Origin: Sorghum bicolor
Taxonomy: Eukaryota; Streptophyta; Magnoliopsida; Poales; Poaceae
Direction of reading: 5' to 3'
DNA: 64,000 bases
Assembly: GCF_000003195.3 (NCBI RefSeq)
Contig: NC_012879.2
Span: 35,147,596-35,211,595, forward strand
This document shows positions 53,816-64,000 of the stretch, one piece after another. Every line of letters starts with the position of its first letter. The first letter of the stretch is position 1. Under the pieces are notes generated by a model. It was not told the origin of the DNA and ran no database searches. It saw only the letters and a list, made by a program, of their open reading frames with translations. The translations under genes and the position numbers were made by a program.

Positions 53816-55039
53816 GGGTCGATTCGAGACGTCAAGGGCGTGCAAAAAGTCATGGGTTGCCTAGCGGCACTAAGTCGTTTCGTTTCAAGATTGGGAGAAA
53901 AGGCATTGCCATTGTATCAGCTCTTGAAAAAGGCCGATCGTTTCTCCTGGACCCCCGAGGCCGAGAAGGCCCTCGACAACTTGAAAGAGACGCTAACCAC
54001 GGCTCCAGTCCTAGTTCCTCCTCAACCTGCGGAGTCTATGCTCCAATACGTCGCCGCAACAACCTAGGTGGTTAGCGCGGCTGTGGTGGTCGAAAGGCCA
54101 GAGGAAGGACACGCGTTACCAGTCCAGCGACCGGTCTACTTCATCAGTGAGGTGCTCTCGGAAACCAAGGTACGATACCCTCAGATTCAGAAGTTGATCT
54201 ATGCCATGATTCTCGCCCGACGCAAGCTGCAGCACTACTTCCTCGGCCACCCGATCACGGTGGTCTTGTCCTTCCCTTTGGGCGAGATCATCTAGAAACA
54301 AGAGGCCGCCGGGAGGATTGCCAAATGGTCCGTCGAGCTCATGGGTGAGACCCTCACTTACGCGCCCCACAAAGCCATCAATTCTCAAGCCCTGGCGGAT
54401 TTTGTCGCAGAATGAACAGACACTCAACTCCCCCCAGCTCAGATTCTACCAGAGCTGTGGACGATGTACTTCGACAGATCCCTCATGAAGGCGGGAGCTA
54501 GGGCAGGCCTACTGTTCATCTCACCCCTCGGCGTTCACATGAGGTACGTCATTAGAATACACTTCGCCGCGTCCGACAACATTGCAGAGTATGAGGCCCT
54601 CGTCAACGGGCTAAGGATCGCCGTCGAGCTAGGAGTTCGTCGCCTCGACGTTTGGGGCGACTCTTAGCTGGTTATCGACCAAGTAATGAAGGCTTCAAGC
54701 TGCCATGACCTAAAAATGGAGCCATACTGCAAGGAAGTACGCAGGCTCGAGGACAAATTCCACGGCCTCGAGCTCGTCCACATCGCACGACGATACAACG
54801 AGGCAGCCGACGAGCTCGCTAAGGTCACATCAACTCGAGGCACCGTCCCACCCGACGCGTTCTCGAGATACCTGCACGAGCCATCCGTCAACCCGGGCGT
54901 GGAGGCTGATGTCAAAACCCCCACTCCAACCGATGCTATCGAAGCCTTACTGACGGCAGCAGAAGTAATGGAGGTCGAACAACGTCCCAGTCGACCGTTC
55001 GACTGGCGTACGCCGTTCCTCGATTGCCTGATCCGAGGT
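53816..55039 (+). pseudogene. Family B RT end and RNase H regions (B2)
   Basis: Continues from 45535. It has LGEKALPLYQLLKKADRFSW, then the RT-linked RNase H (QKLIYAMILARRKLQHYFLGH), then archaeal-type RNase H (AEYEALVNGLRIAVELGVRRL). TAG at 54065, 54293 and 54665 each replace Gln, and TGA near 54412 replaces Trp. In the second RNase H the DGS motif is changed to DRS, which should weaken it. Cut by A5 at 55039. Confidence 0.9.
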
Positions 55040-55756
55040 TGTTGATGCAAAAGCTGATCTGCAAACACAAAGGGCTAATACCGGATTTAAACGTTAAGGC
55101 GTGCCAGCCGATTTGACCTTACTATCGGCTAAGGTGATAACTCGAATACTTTGGTCCTGACAACAGCGATGTGCCCGGATGTCACGGCCAAGAGGTATTC
55201 ATGCGGAACTCGAGAATACGCCGAGCTTAAGTCGATGAACTCCTAAGAACTCGTAATAAAAAGGAAAATATGACGAAGTCGTCAAAAAAAATAGATGCTG
55301 GAATATGAGTAAAAACTTGTGTTTGATTGATTGATAGATATCTCATTTCAAGGCCCTATGGTCTACATTTATACCCTGCTCAAAGAGCTACAATCAGACA
55401 CGACTAGGACTCGAATTCCAAATTAAACAGAATCCGTATACAAAACGATTTTAAATAACTAAGGAAAACATAGAACCACCCCCTCGTAACCGACCGGGAC
55501 ACCGCCACAGATCAATCGACAACCTCCACGCTTCCCTTCAGAGTCATCGGCAGTCTTCCTGTTATAGCCATCGGCAAACACCAATATTGATCATCGGCAA
55601 GAACACGTCACCACCTCTGGACTTAGCTATCTTCAATCGTCTCTTCATCGGCAACTATCCTCATCGGCAACTCTTCTGCGGGCTAGTTACCGTTGCTCTA
55701 CCTGCCGATCTATACTCTACTAGTCTCTGGGTACGTGTCCAAAAATGGTGTCAACA
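55040..55756 (-). repeat. Family A LTR (3' LTR of A5)
   Basis: 717 bp, TGTTGATG...GTCAACA, TATA complement 55367-55376, eight ATCGGC/GCCGAT words. Confidence 0.93.
55367..55376 (-). promoter_or_regulatory. TATA box of A5 LTR
   Basis: The complement reads GGGTATAAAT, as in the A2 and A4 LTRs. Confidence 0.6.
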
Positions 55757-55772
55757 CATGCCCCCCAATTTT
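55757..55772 (-). promoter_or_regulatory. Polypurine tract of A5
   Basis: The minus strand reads AAAATTGGGGGGCATG against the LTR edge. Confidence 0.75.
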
Positions 55773-56155
55773 GGAGTATGAAATCATTAATGCTCCAAAA
55801 TTCTCTATAGTAATGATGCCTTTCCGCAATTAATTCTCCCAATTTGGTAACCGACAGTTTAAATCTGAACAACCTTGGCCCGATTCTCCTGCAGGTTCCT
55901 CGAATTCCTCAACCTTCCGAACCGGATCTCTCTACTTTATGCGCCCATCGGCAATATTACCATTAGAGGGAACTGCCGATGGACCGCCAAGAAATCCCGC
56001 ACAGTGAAATATCTCCAGATCATGACTGCTTCCTGTCAAATCACATGTGCAATCCCTTGATTACCGTGCGAACAGTTACCATATCAACCTAAGTATCCTC
56101 GGATTTCACGGATACGGCGAAGAGATAAGTCAAATTTGCCCTTGCCCGTTTTGTC
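55773..56155. other. Non-coding 3' region of A5
   Basis: No gene; conserved with A2 and A4. Probable upstream region of the antisense gene. Confidence 0.5.
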
Positions 56156-56164
56156 CTATAAATA
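56156..56164 (+). promoter_or_regulatory. TATA box of the antisense PMD gene (A5)
   Basis: CTATAAATA, 158 bp upstream of the ATG at 56314. Identical in A2 and A4. Confidence 0.75.
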
Positions 56165-56313
56165 CTTCCTTCTCGGGTACTCCTTCTCCATCGCATCATT
56201 CTACTGCCCCAACTCTACTTTCCTGGCGGCGGCACCGCTCGAGAGCTCCAAGAACTCCAACCAGAACTTCCTCCAACCACTCCCAAGTTTTCGATCTTCT
56301 CCCCTGCGAGGAG

Positions 56314-59300
56314 ATGGCCATCAACTTCGTCATTCCTGAGGTCAGCGTACTGCCCTTTTTCCTGTACTTTTACTGTACCCCTGTTCATCCACAATCTGTC
56401 TTATCGAATCCTTTTTCTTTTTGTTCTTCTTTTTTTGCTCCTAAAAATTTCTAGGATTTGGTCGATAAGATCGTTATTCCTACCGATCAACCCCATCTTC
56501 AATGCCTTGGTCCACTAGGAAACTTGGATCCCACCGATCTTATAAACGCGGAGACAAACAGAATCCCTTTTAGAGCCGAGAATTTTTCTTTAGATCTATG
56601 GAAGGATGCCTTCCGTTCCTGGCCCAGTCCTACCAAAGGATGGAAGGATTAGTTCCAGAGAGTTAGTAACTCAAATGAGGTCCAATGGGGTGAACGGAAA
56701 CTGGATCAGTGCATTAGATTGTCCTTTGCCGATATGGAGAGAAATGAGTCACTACTGATAGCTGCCTCATACTTTTGGTCAGACACACTCAATGCTTTTG
56801 TGTTTGGGCATGGCCCTGCTTCTCCCACACTTGCCGATGTGCTTATGCTCACCGGCTTAGATGTATCCACTGCCGATACCACCCACCTGTTTGATACCAA
56901 ACCCAGCGCTAAGGTGGAAACTTGTTCTATCGGCGGTTGGTTAGGGTACATCCAGAAGTACCGAAGAACAGGCCCTGTCAATGTAAAGGAATAGACCACC
57001 TTTCTGAACATGTGGCTAGATAAATTCGTATTATGTGGCCGATCGGCAGGACCAACTTCGGTTTACTTATCGGCAGCAGAAAGATTAGCCAATGGCGGCC
57101 GATTTCCTCTTGGCCGATACTTGCTTGGTTCGGCCTATCACCTCCTCCACCAGGTAGCCCAGAAACTACTGCTTGGTCAACCCATCGGCAACTTAGGGGG
57201 TCCCTGGTGGTTTATCAACATGTGGCTTAGTCTCCACACACACAAACGCCTTGAGTTCGATCTTTTCGCACAGCGCTTCCCTAGAGATATAGCCGAGGAC
57301 TACAAACTGGGTGAAGAAGAATCGGCAACTCGTTCCCCTCTAAACTTTGGCGAAGCCGCCATAGTTTTGCCTAGCACAGGTGGCAACGCAGACCAAGTTA
57401 GCCGATTCTTCCAAACTCTGTATGAGGGTTTGACCAGGGAACAGCGGGCATGGATGCCCTATGAAGATCCTGACACTAGATTCCCTCTGACTTTCCACCC
57501 CTTCAATGATGCTCTCAACAAGGATCGTGAGGTGATGATGGCAGTTATCACTCCCAGAGCCATACCGGTGAACTTCTTTGGCAGTGGGAAAGCTTCTAAT
57601 CTGACTTATGAGTTCTACAATCCATCGGCACTAGCTCGTCAACTGGCTTTCGGCCAACTGCCGATTGCACTTTGCTACACCGATGTGATAAAGCCGAGGG
57701 AGATTATCACCAGCCATCTGGAATGGATCAGGGTAGCCCAACTTCCACCAAACGCCGATATAGATGTCGATCTATCGGCTTGGATCCCAGCTCTCTTCAT
57801 CACTAAGGCATACAAACAGTGGTGGGAAGAATGGAAAGAGCATTTGTTCTGCAGATCGGCTCTTACATACCGTGGTATGATCGACCCTCAATACAAAGTC
57901 CCCGATAACACTGTAAGTACTTCTAAACCGATGTTTCAATCCTTTCATTTTCACTTTCCATCGGTATCTTACTTCCTTGTTATATGCAGGTCGATGACAC
58001 ACCCCCATTGGTCAGCAGGAGTGGTAAGCCGATTGAGGTCCTTCCATCGGGCCCGATCTCTTTGATCGGCAACAACGCTCCAACCCTGGCTGCTATAATG
58101 CATCGAGGTGTGCGTCTCAAGAAAGTTACCACCAAACGGGCGAAGATATCCCCATCGGTAGCTGCTTCTACCCTAGCACAAGCCTTCAAGGTAAATTTTC
58201 GAATTCTTTTACTCATACCGATTCCATTCTTATTTTTATTACACTTGTACTCATAAATTTCTCACTATCGTATCAGCACACCGGTACATCGGCAAAGACC
58301 AGAAGTACGACTGCCGATGCCCCCCAGTCCAGTCAACCGAAGAGAAAAGGTTCCAAGAGTACCAGATTACAAGCAAAGCGCCAGATAACAGTAACGGCTT
58401 CTCCCCCAGTATCTCCGATTCCAGTAGAATCATCCCCTTCTCCTCTAGAAGCCCAGATACAACCAGCACCGTCTCCTCTTCAACCACAAGAAGAAACCCA
58501 AACAGAAGAACCTCAACCAGAAGTACCCCAGCCAGAAGAAACGTCGGCTGATGTACGCGAGCAGACTGCCGATCCAGCAAGCTTAATCATAGCATCGGTA
58601 GTTTCCTCGATTCAGACTAGTACTGCACCTCCCCAAGGTAACATACTCTTTATTTATTGCCGATGAACCCACTTTTTCCCAATTTGTAATTACCTCTGTT
58701 AATCTTTCAGCTGACATAGTCTTATCGGCAATCCCAGCTGATCAACCTGTGGTTCCATCGGCTTCAACTAGTCCGAGGCGAGAGATAACTCTGAAGCAAG
58801 TAAGTTACCCGATCCTTATTTTTATTGTTATCAGTACTTGATCATAAAATAACTTATTCTGTCTTCTTTTCCAGGAACAGGATTCTCCTGACAGCTTGTT
58901 CTCCTTCGCCATTGAGATCTCTGAAGATGAAGGTGAGGAAGCAAGTTCTTCTCGAGCAGTTGGAATCTCATCGGCAGAGATTAGAGCAAAGCTGGCAGAT
59001 CTGTCAGCCCTTCTACATCAAGACACAGCACAATTAGTTGATGACTCCGATCCGGCCAAAGTTCTGTTCAAGGCTCTCAGAGGTCAAATCCCCACCGATG
59101 CCGAGGAGATTCTTTTCTAGGTTGCACATTTAGAGAGTCGTCACCTGCAGTATCAAAAGGCTGCTCAGCGTCTTGCCGATAGAGCTGCTCACGCTCAGCT
59201 CTCAGAGGAGATGATGAAAGTGAAACTCCTTGCCGATGAGAAGCATAAGAGCATCGGCGTTCTGAAATCCTCAGGAGATGTACTAAAGCACATGATCTCT

Positions 59301-59570
59301 GATCCATCGGCAAAGAGAGAAGCCTAGTTGGCAGAACTCAAACAGGTAAAAGAAGCTTTGTCCCAAGCTCAATAGGAAGAAAGCCAGCTGCCTGAGGCGA
59401 TCAAGATTCTTGAACAAGAGCGAAATGTCCAAGCCCGCAAAGCACTGCAGATGAAGAAGAGGCTGAAGCCAGTGGAGGGTTCTACCGATGATGACATGAA
59501 TGAGATAGAAGAAGCCAACCAGATCCGTCTGCGCGCCATATCGACGATCCAGGCTTTGTTAAACATATGA
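56314..59570 (+). pseudogene. Antisense spliced PMD gene, six exons (A5)
   Basis: Exons 56314-56340, 56455-57912, 57990-58190, 58277-58637, 58711-58799 and 58875-59570, the same structure as A4. The exon 5 donor differs (CAA then GTAAGT) but keeps both Gln and the GT. The PMD is better preserved than in A4, without its 1-nt deletion, and an open run covers 57010-58065. Stops: TAG near 56650 (Trp), 56992 (Gln), 59118, 59326 and 59373 (Gln). The C-terminal coiled coil ends at TGA 59568. Conservation of all introns and reading frame between copies that differ at many sites suggests it was once under selection as a protein. Confidence 0.88.
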
Positions 59571-59621
59571 ATTCCTCATCGGCGGCACACTTTGCTCTTT
59601 TCTCTTAATTATTTTGGTCCA

Positions 59622-59709
59622 GCCGATAGGACTGTTATCGGCATCCTTTTAAAACATTAAGTCCGGCCCCAGATACACTTTTAATCCAGCCGATAGGAAT
59701 GTTATCGGC
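59622..59709. repeat. Two 21-bp hairpins between convergent ends (A5)
   Basis: 59622-59642 and 59689-59709, with the same GCCGATA/TATCGGC arms and loops as in A4. Confidence 0.75.
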
Positions 59710-59759
59710 ACTTAATCTTTCATGCATCAAGCCATATGCTGGGGTTATATCTCTTTAAA

Positions 59760-60043
59760 TATTTGTCATTCAATGCTCTAGGATATTCAACTCCTTCGAG
59801 AGTTTCTAAGATATAGGCATTGCCAGGAGCAGATCAATTTATCCGATAGGGACCCTCCCAATTGGGAGACCACTTCCCAAATTTTGAATCTTTAGTCCCA
59901 ATCGGTAAGATTAGCTTCCATACTAAGTCTCCATCGGCAAACTCCTTAGCCTTTACTTTCTTATCATAACATCTGGCAACTCTTTTCTTATTTTCTTCGA
60001 TACTTATCAAAGCTTTCAGCCGATGCCCTGCTAAATCATCCAA
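59760..60043 (-). pseudogene. Family A integrase C-terminus (A5)
   Basis: Matches the C-terminal part of the A4 integrase: GHRLKALISIEENKKRVA and WSPNWEGPYRIN. Cut by Athila-C copy 3 at 60043. The catalytic core is not in the window. Confidence 0.88.
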
Positions 60044-61697
60044 TGTTGGGTATTCTTAACATCATTACCAAAAGTAGACTAAGTTCTCTAAATCTAGTAA
60101 CGGTGCCAAAAATGCCAAACCTATCCCTCACACCACTTAAGCTAAGTTGTCATCCCCAGCATGATATGAGAGACGCGGTATTGAAATATGCAATTGCTCT
60201 TCTAAATAAATAATAAATTGGATCTGCAAGCGCACAGATTAATACCGATGCAGCATTTTAACCGGGAAGTATTCCAGGTATCGTTATTTATATTTTTACC
60301 ACTGAGAAGGGATTAGCAATCATCAATATTGATTACAGAATAGAATATGCGATTGAGCATCTATCATTGCGTGTACAATTGAGAACATTATATCTAACTC
60401 TTCATACAGGGATAAGTGTCACATAAAAGATATATGAAATAATAATAGTGACAAGGATAACTAATCTGATATAGCCACATAATAAATATGATAAGCACCT
60501 CAATTAGATACTCTAGAAAGTCATTAGCATGGTATTAGAACGAACTACAAGAATATTCCCTAAGTTATTCTCAACTATATAGTCTAGCATATCATAGTTA
60601 GTGCAAGCATACTTAGCAATCATTGCGAGACAAGACTACGCCCATGCATAGTGATATTAGCAAGGAATATGAGAAACATAGCAATCACTCCCCTGTAATA
60701 ATGTTGCTCTGCCAGCCCAATACACGAGAGGGGGACTATATAAGAATCAATGAAGCTGTCACTATCACGAACCACCCCACGATCTGGCATATTGGGTACA
60801 ATCGCAGATAAATACGGTATAAGCACCACGCCTACACAATATCTATCATTTACCCATGGATCTGATGGATAAACGCTATACGATCCTAAGCATGTATATA
60901 GATCCAATCTAACTAAGCCAAGTACATAACTATGATAAACTAAGAACAATATAATCTTGAATATAAGCAAGTAGAGCAAAGTCATAAGCAATATATTGAA
61001 GTAGAACAAAGTCATATTCATAATATTGAAGAACAAAGATAATTAGAAAGCAATTAGAAGCACAATTAGAGAATTACCAAGAATCCTCTTGACAGATCCG
61101 GAAACCAATCGAAGATTGACTCCTTCTAGTTCTAATCCTATGTAGCTATGCTAATCTAGATATCTAATTGATGTGGTGGCTCTAATCTTGATCAGAGGCT
61201 TCTTCTCCCTTGATGGAACAATGAATTAGGGTTGAGAGGCTCTCTCCTCCAGGGGCCAGGGGGTCTGGTTTTATAGTCCCTTCAAGTGAATATGGGCCCT
61301 TGGATCAAACCGACATAGATTGTATGGTTTAGATTCATCCTTTAGGTCGGTGGAGACTTCCCGCAAAGCAGAGTCCTGATTGGACTTGGGAGCAGGGCGG
61401 GCGCCCAGTAGGACAGGGCGGGCGCCCTGTCTCTGGCCCCGATTCGCCTCCGCTTCGGTCTCGTAGCTTCTGGAGTCTTCTAGATGTAAGATAATTGCGC
61501 AGCACGTTAATACCTTTACGTAATCCTGACATGTGGGCCTTTCTTCCATATTTCCTGATAACCCCCTGCAGAAATAGACAAACACCAAAACTCGTGGAAT
61601 TCTGTCAGATAAAACCCTAAGTCTAGATCTTGAATTCATTTGGATCCTTTTCTTTATTTATTTGATAATTAAATTTGATACTTAAGGACCGTCAACA
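60044..61697 (-). repeat. Athila-C copy 3 3' LTR
   Basis: 1654 bp. TATA complement 61267-61276; paired palindromes 61399-61406 and 61420-61427; U3 frame 61271-61639; R/U5 frame 60620-61036. Confidence 0.95.
61399..61427 (-). promoter_or_regulatory. Paired GGGCGCCC palindromes (Athila-C copy 3)
   Basis: Two perfect copies, 21 bp start to start, with yet another intervening sequence. About 125 bp upstream of the TATA box. Confidence 0.6.
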
Positions 61698-61713
61698 AAC
61701 TCCCTCAAGCTTA
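61698..61713 (-). promoter_or_regulatory. Polypurine tract of Athila-C copy 3
   Basis: The minus strand reads AAGCTTGAGGGAGTT; one G of the run is changed to A compared with copies 1 and 2. Confidence 0.7.
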
Positions 61714-63868
61714 CCTCTTGCTCGTCCCTGAGCAAGGATAGACTCAGCTATGGATCATAAGTTGTTGCTATATTTTAAAAATTTGACGGTACACATGCTT
61801 TTAAATAAGATCTCATCTCTGAGTTAGAGTAAACTGTCAAGACTTAAAACTTACTTACTTTACCTACACCATGGGACTTGTAACCGTCACTTCTGTCTTG
61901 AGTGGTTAAAAGATAGAACAGTCTAGCCAAGTGCCATGTCTCTTATTCTTGATCAGCTATAACTCTGGGGTTTTTTTGCAGATTTTCAAATAAAACTCAG
62001 AGATTCCTTGTATGATTCTCTCAGGTCTCTCTTTTGTGGTATTTTTGGATCCTTACCAAGGCATTGATGGTATATGCCTTCTCTCAAGATATGTAGTATT
62101 TGTGGTATAAGGCATAGTGACATTGCCTTCTCTCTCACCCTACTCTAATAAGGCTTTAATATCTGGAGCTCATAGGTGGGAGATAAAGTATACATACTTA
62201 CAAGACATTTATTGCATAGTCAAACCATGGATCCAAAGTAACAAGTCAATAAGCCAAATCAAGATGTGCATGTGTGGCGAATGAATGGTGTATGGTGATG
62301 ATGGTGATAACAATGGTGAAACAATGGTGGTGGAAGTCTAATTCTACTTTGCTCTTTTGAGGGGATACATACCTTCCTTGCTTTTGAAACTTTATGAGGA
62401 GAATGAGATGCTCTTCTTTTTCTTGTCTCTCAGTGGGTATCTTGTACCCCTAATTCTACTATCGGACACTTGTCCATTTTTACCTCTCGTCTCACTCTTT
62501 CTTTTCTTTCGAGGTTCCGAGCACTTGCTCCTTTTTATTTCCTCGTATATTTTTTTATTTTCTTCTTTTTTCTAGAGCACTCATCTCTTGAGATAATATA
62601 GCAAGTGGTAGTAACAAGATAACTTGAGCATTTATTTCACAAGGGGAAACAGAAATATTTTTGGTTATTCTCTCCCGGATTAGGAGCAGAATAGTTTTGG
62701 GTGATTCTGGAGATGGAAATGGATGGATATATGTGGATGGTACTTCCGGAGTAGAAGTAGCATATATGAGTGAACGTGCAAGTGAAATCTTGATTTAACC
62801 ACATGACAAGCTCCTAAGGGTCTACACAGCTTGACCACACTCAATGCTCATAAGCAGTAAATAGTAAATGTGTGGCTCAAAGTCTAGCAAGCATGTATAT
62901 ATGGCTGTGGTAGGAATTTAAGCTCTCATCATACAGGAACTCATTATGCAACATTTTAAAGATTTTCAAAGATAAAATTCTCTAGAATTCTAGCATCTCT
63001 AGGAACAGATAAACAGCAGCTCAACCTTCCCATATCGTATCCGTTAACAACTTAGACTTCAGATCAAGTTTTCATCCCACAAGTTTAGGTCTAGGGCAAG
63101 CTTTAAATTATAACAGTTATATCTAAACTTGAGAGAGAACTTAGAATGTGCAAATTAGACAGAGCAACTATTTATCATATCCATGCTTAAGTTTTATTTA
63201 GATACAGATTAGCATAGCCACTTAAACACACTAAGCAAAAGACATATATAAGCATAAAATCTTTATTTGGTTTTCCCATAGTTTATGTGTATTTTAATAT
63301 TCTAAAATAATATAAGTATAAAGATAGATAGATATACTTATCGGGATAAATGGGGGTGCTCTCCCCGAAGCTGAATTTTGACGTAATTTCCCTTGATGTA
63401 GCTAGCAGGTGGCAGAGGTGTAGTTGAAAGTCAGCAGCATTCTGACAGCGATTAGAATGTCCTCCGTCTGCTAGTCTTCTTGATTCTTAAATTCTGTGGA
63501 GCTCAAATAGACAACATAGCTTGTGGAACTGATTAAGTGTTAGCATAAATATCTAGGCTTTATCATGTTGAGACTCCTTAATAATTGTTACTCCCTGTTT
63601 TTATATTTTTTTTATTTTATAAAGCAGAAATGAAATATTTATTTTATTTGTATGTCACCACAGTGAATGTACTTATGGGTTTTATGCCACTCGTCTACTC
63701 ACATGGGGCTTACAGTTTTTCACATTTTTATTTTTTTTAGGATAGCACGAACATAATTAACTAAGTAAACTAGTCGAAATAATTAAAAGGGAAAGGATAA
63801 CTACTAAGTTTACCTCTTGGCAGGGCGTTCGGTGTTTTTAAGTCCTCCGAACGGGACTCTCCAATTTC
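61714..63868. other. Long non-coding 3' region of Athila-C copy 3
   Basis: No gene found. Collinear with 38519-40653 and 47205-49361. Confidence 0.7.
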
Positions 63869-64000
63869 TTAATCGTCCTGAGGTTCGTTGGGTGGCGAAG
63901 TCGGTACTTCTGGCAGCGCCTCCTCTTCTTGTATAGTTATCTTCATTTTCCATACCTGACTCGGTGCTTCAATCTCCTCTGGATAATTCTGTTTAAACTC
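63869..64000 (-). pseudogene. Second protease-like domain, C-terminal tail, Athila-C copy 3
   Basis: The natural stop is at 63869-63871, preceded by PPNEPQDD as in copy 1. Only the last 43 codons are in the window, so its integrity is unknown. Confidence 0.8.

Larger units (their letters stand above)
35217..55039 (+). mobile_element. Family B copy B2, split by two Athila-C insertions
   Basis: Plus-strand family B gag-pol in three pieces: 35217-36861, 45112-45535 and 53816-55039. Removing the two insertions and one copy of each duplication restores collinearity with B1. It is cut on the left inside gag by A4 and on the right in the pol region between RNase H and integrase by A5. No B2 LTR is in the window. 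It is the oldest layer of this part. Confidence 0.9.
55040..60043 (-). mobile_element. Family A copy A5, 3' part
   Basis: 3' LTR, polypurine tract, antisense PMD gene, hairpin pair and the C-terminal end of integrase. Inserted in family B (B2) at 55039. Interrupted at 60044 by Athila-C copy 3, beyond which the rest of A5 should continue outside the window. Confidence 0.92.
60044..64000 (-). mobile_element. Athila-C copy 3, partial (runs off the window)
   Basis: 3' LTR, polypurine tract, non-coding 3' region and the end of the second protease-like domain. Inserted in A5 integrase; left flank TCCAA (60039-60043) is the expected target duplication to look for on the far side. Confidence 0.92.

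Noticed and set aside
1..64000. CRISPR array, rRNA operon or bacterial operon
   Set aside because: The only repeats are LTRs and their copies; gene content is entirely plant retrotransposon.

Overview
The window is a nest of LTR retrotransposons with no host gene that I can support. The families (Tat and Athila lineages of Ty3/Gypsy, and a Tekay-like chromovirus), the tRNA-type primer-binding sites and the 5-bp target-site duplications point to a plant. The Transposase_28 and PMD accessory genes suggest a grass (Poaceae), probably heterochromatic or pericentromeric DNA. The species cannot be told from the sequence alone. I found no rRNA, tRNA gene or CRISPR array.

I use working names. Family A is a Tat-lineage element with LTRs of about 720 bp starting TGTTGATG. 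Its gag-pol is on the minus strand, and an antisense, intron-containing gene for a plant mobile domain (PMD) protein lies between pol and the 3' LTR. Family B is a second, GC-rich Tat-lineage element. It carries an antisense spliced gene of the 'putative gypsy type transposon' (Transposase_28) family. Athila-C is a short Athila-lineage element of about 8.3 kb with 1.65-kb LTRs, a tRNA-Asp primer site, gag and two successive protease domains, but no reverse transcriptase, RNase H or integrase. Athila-0 is a diverged Athila remnant. The Tekay-like element has a 3.2-kb LTR and a tRNA-iMet primer site.

Layout: 1-890 family A RT fragment (A1). 891-4210 Athila-0 remnant with an LTR part, a dead integrase and an intact 208-codon gene with its own TATA box and poly(A) signals. 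4211-7066 3' end of a family A copy (A2: LTR and PMD gene). 7067-19240 family B copy (B1: 3' LTR, antisense gene, integrase, RNase H, RT, protease, part of gag). 19241-19772 family A RT piece (A3). 19773-23445 Tekay-like LTR and gag start. 23446-35216 nearly complete family A copy (A4, left LTR truncated). 35217-55039 family B copy (B2, plus strand), whose RT gene is split by two complete Athila-C elements (36862-45111 and 45536-53815, both with target-site duplications). 55040-60043 family A copy (A5). 60044-64000 a third Athila-C inserted in A5 and running off the window.

Relative ages follow from nesting: B2 is older than A4, A5 and Athila-C copies 1 and 2, and A5 is older than Athila-C copy 3. 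Nearly every coding region is broken, mostly by stops explained by C-to-T or G-to-A change at CAG, CGA or TGG codons, as expected for methylated, silenced repeats.

The most interesting signals are these. (1) A pair of GGGCGCCC palindromes is spaced exactly 21 bp apart in every complete Athila LTR here and again upstream of the separate Athila-0 gene. (2) Short words are dispersed in a family-specific way (ATCGGC in A, CTCGAG in B), in elements that also encode a spliced antisense protein. (3) The Athila-C elements have duplicated protease domains. (4) The Tekay-like gag begins like the histone H3 tail.
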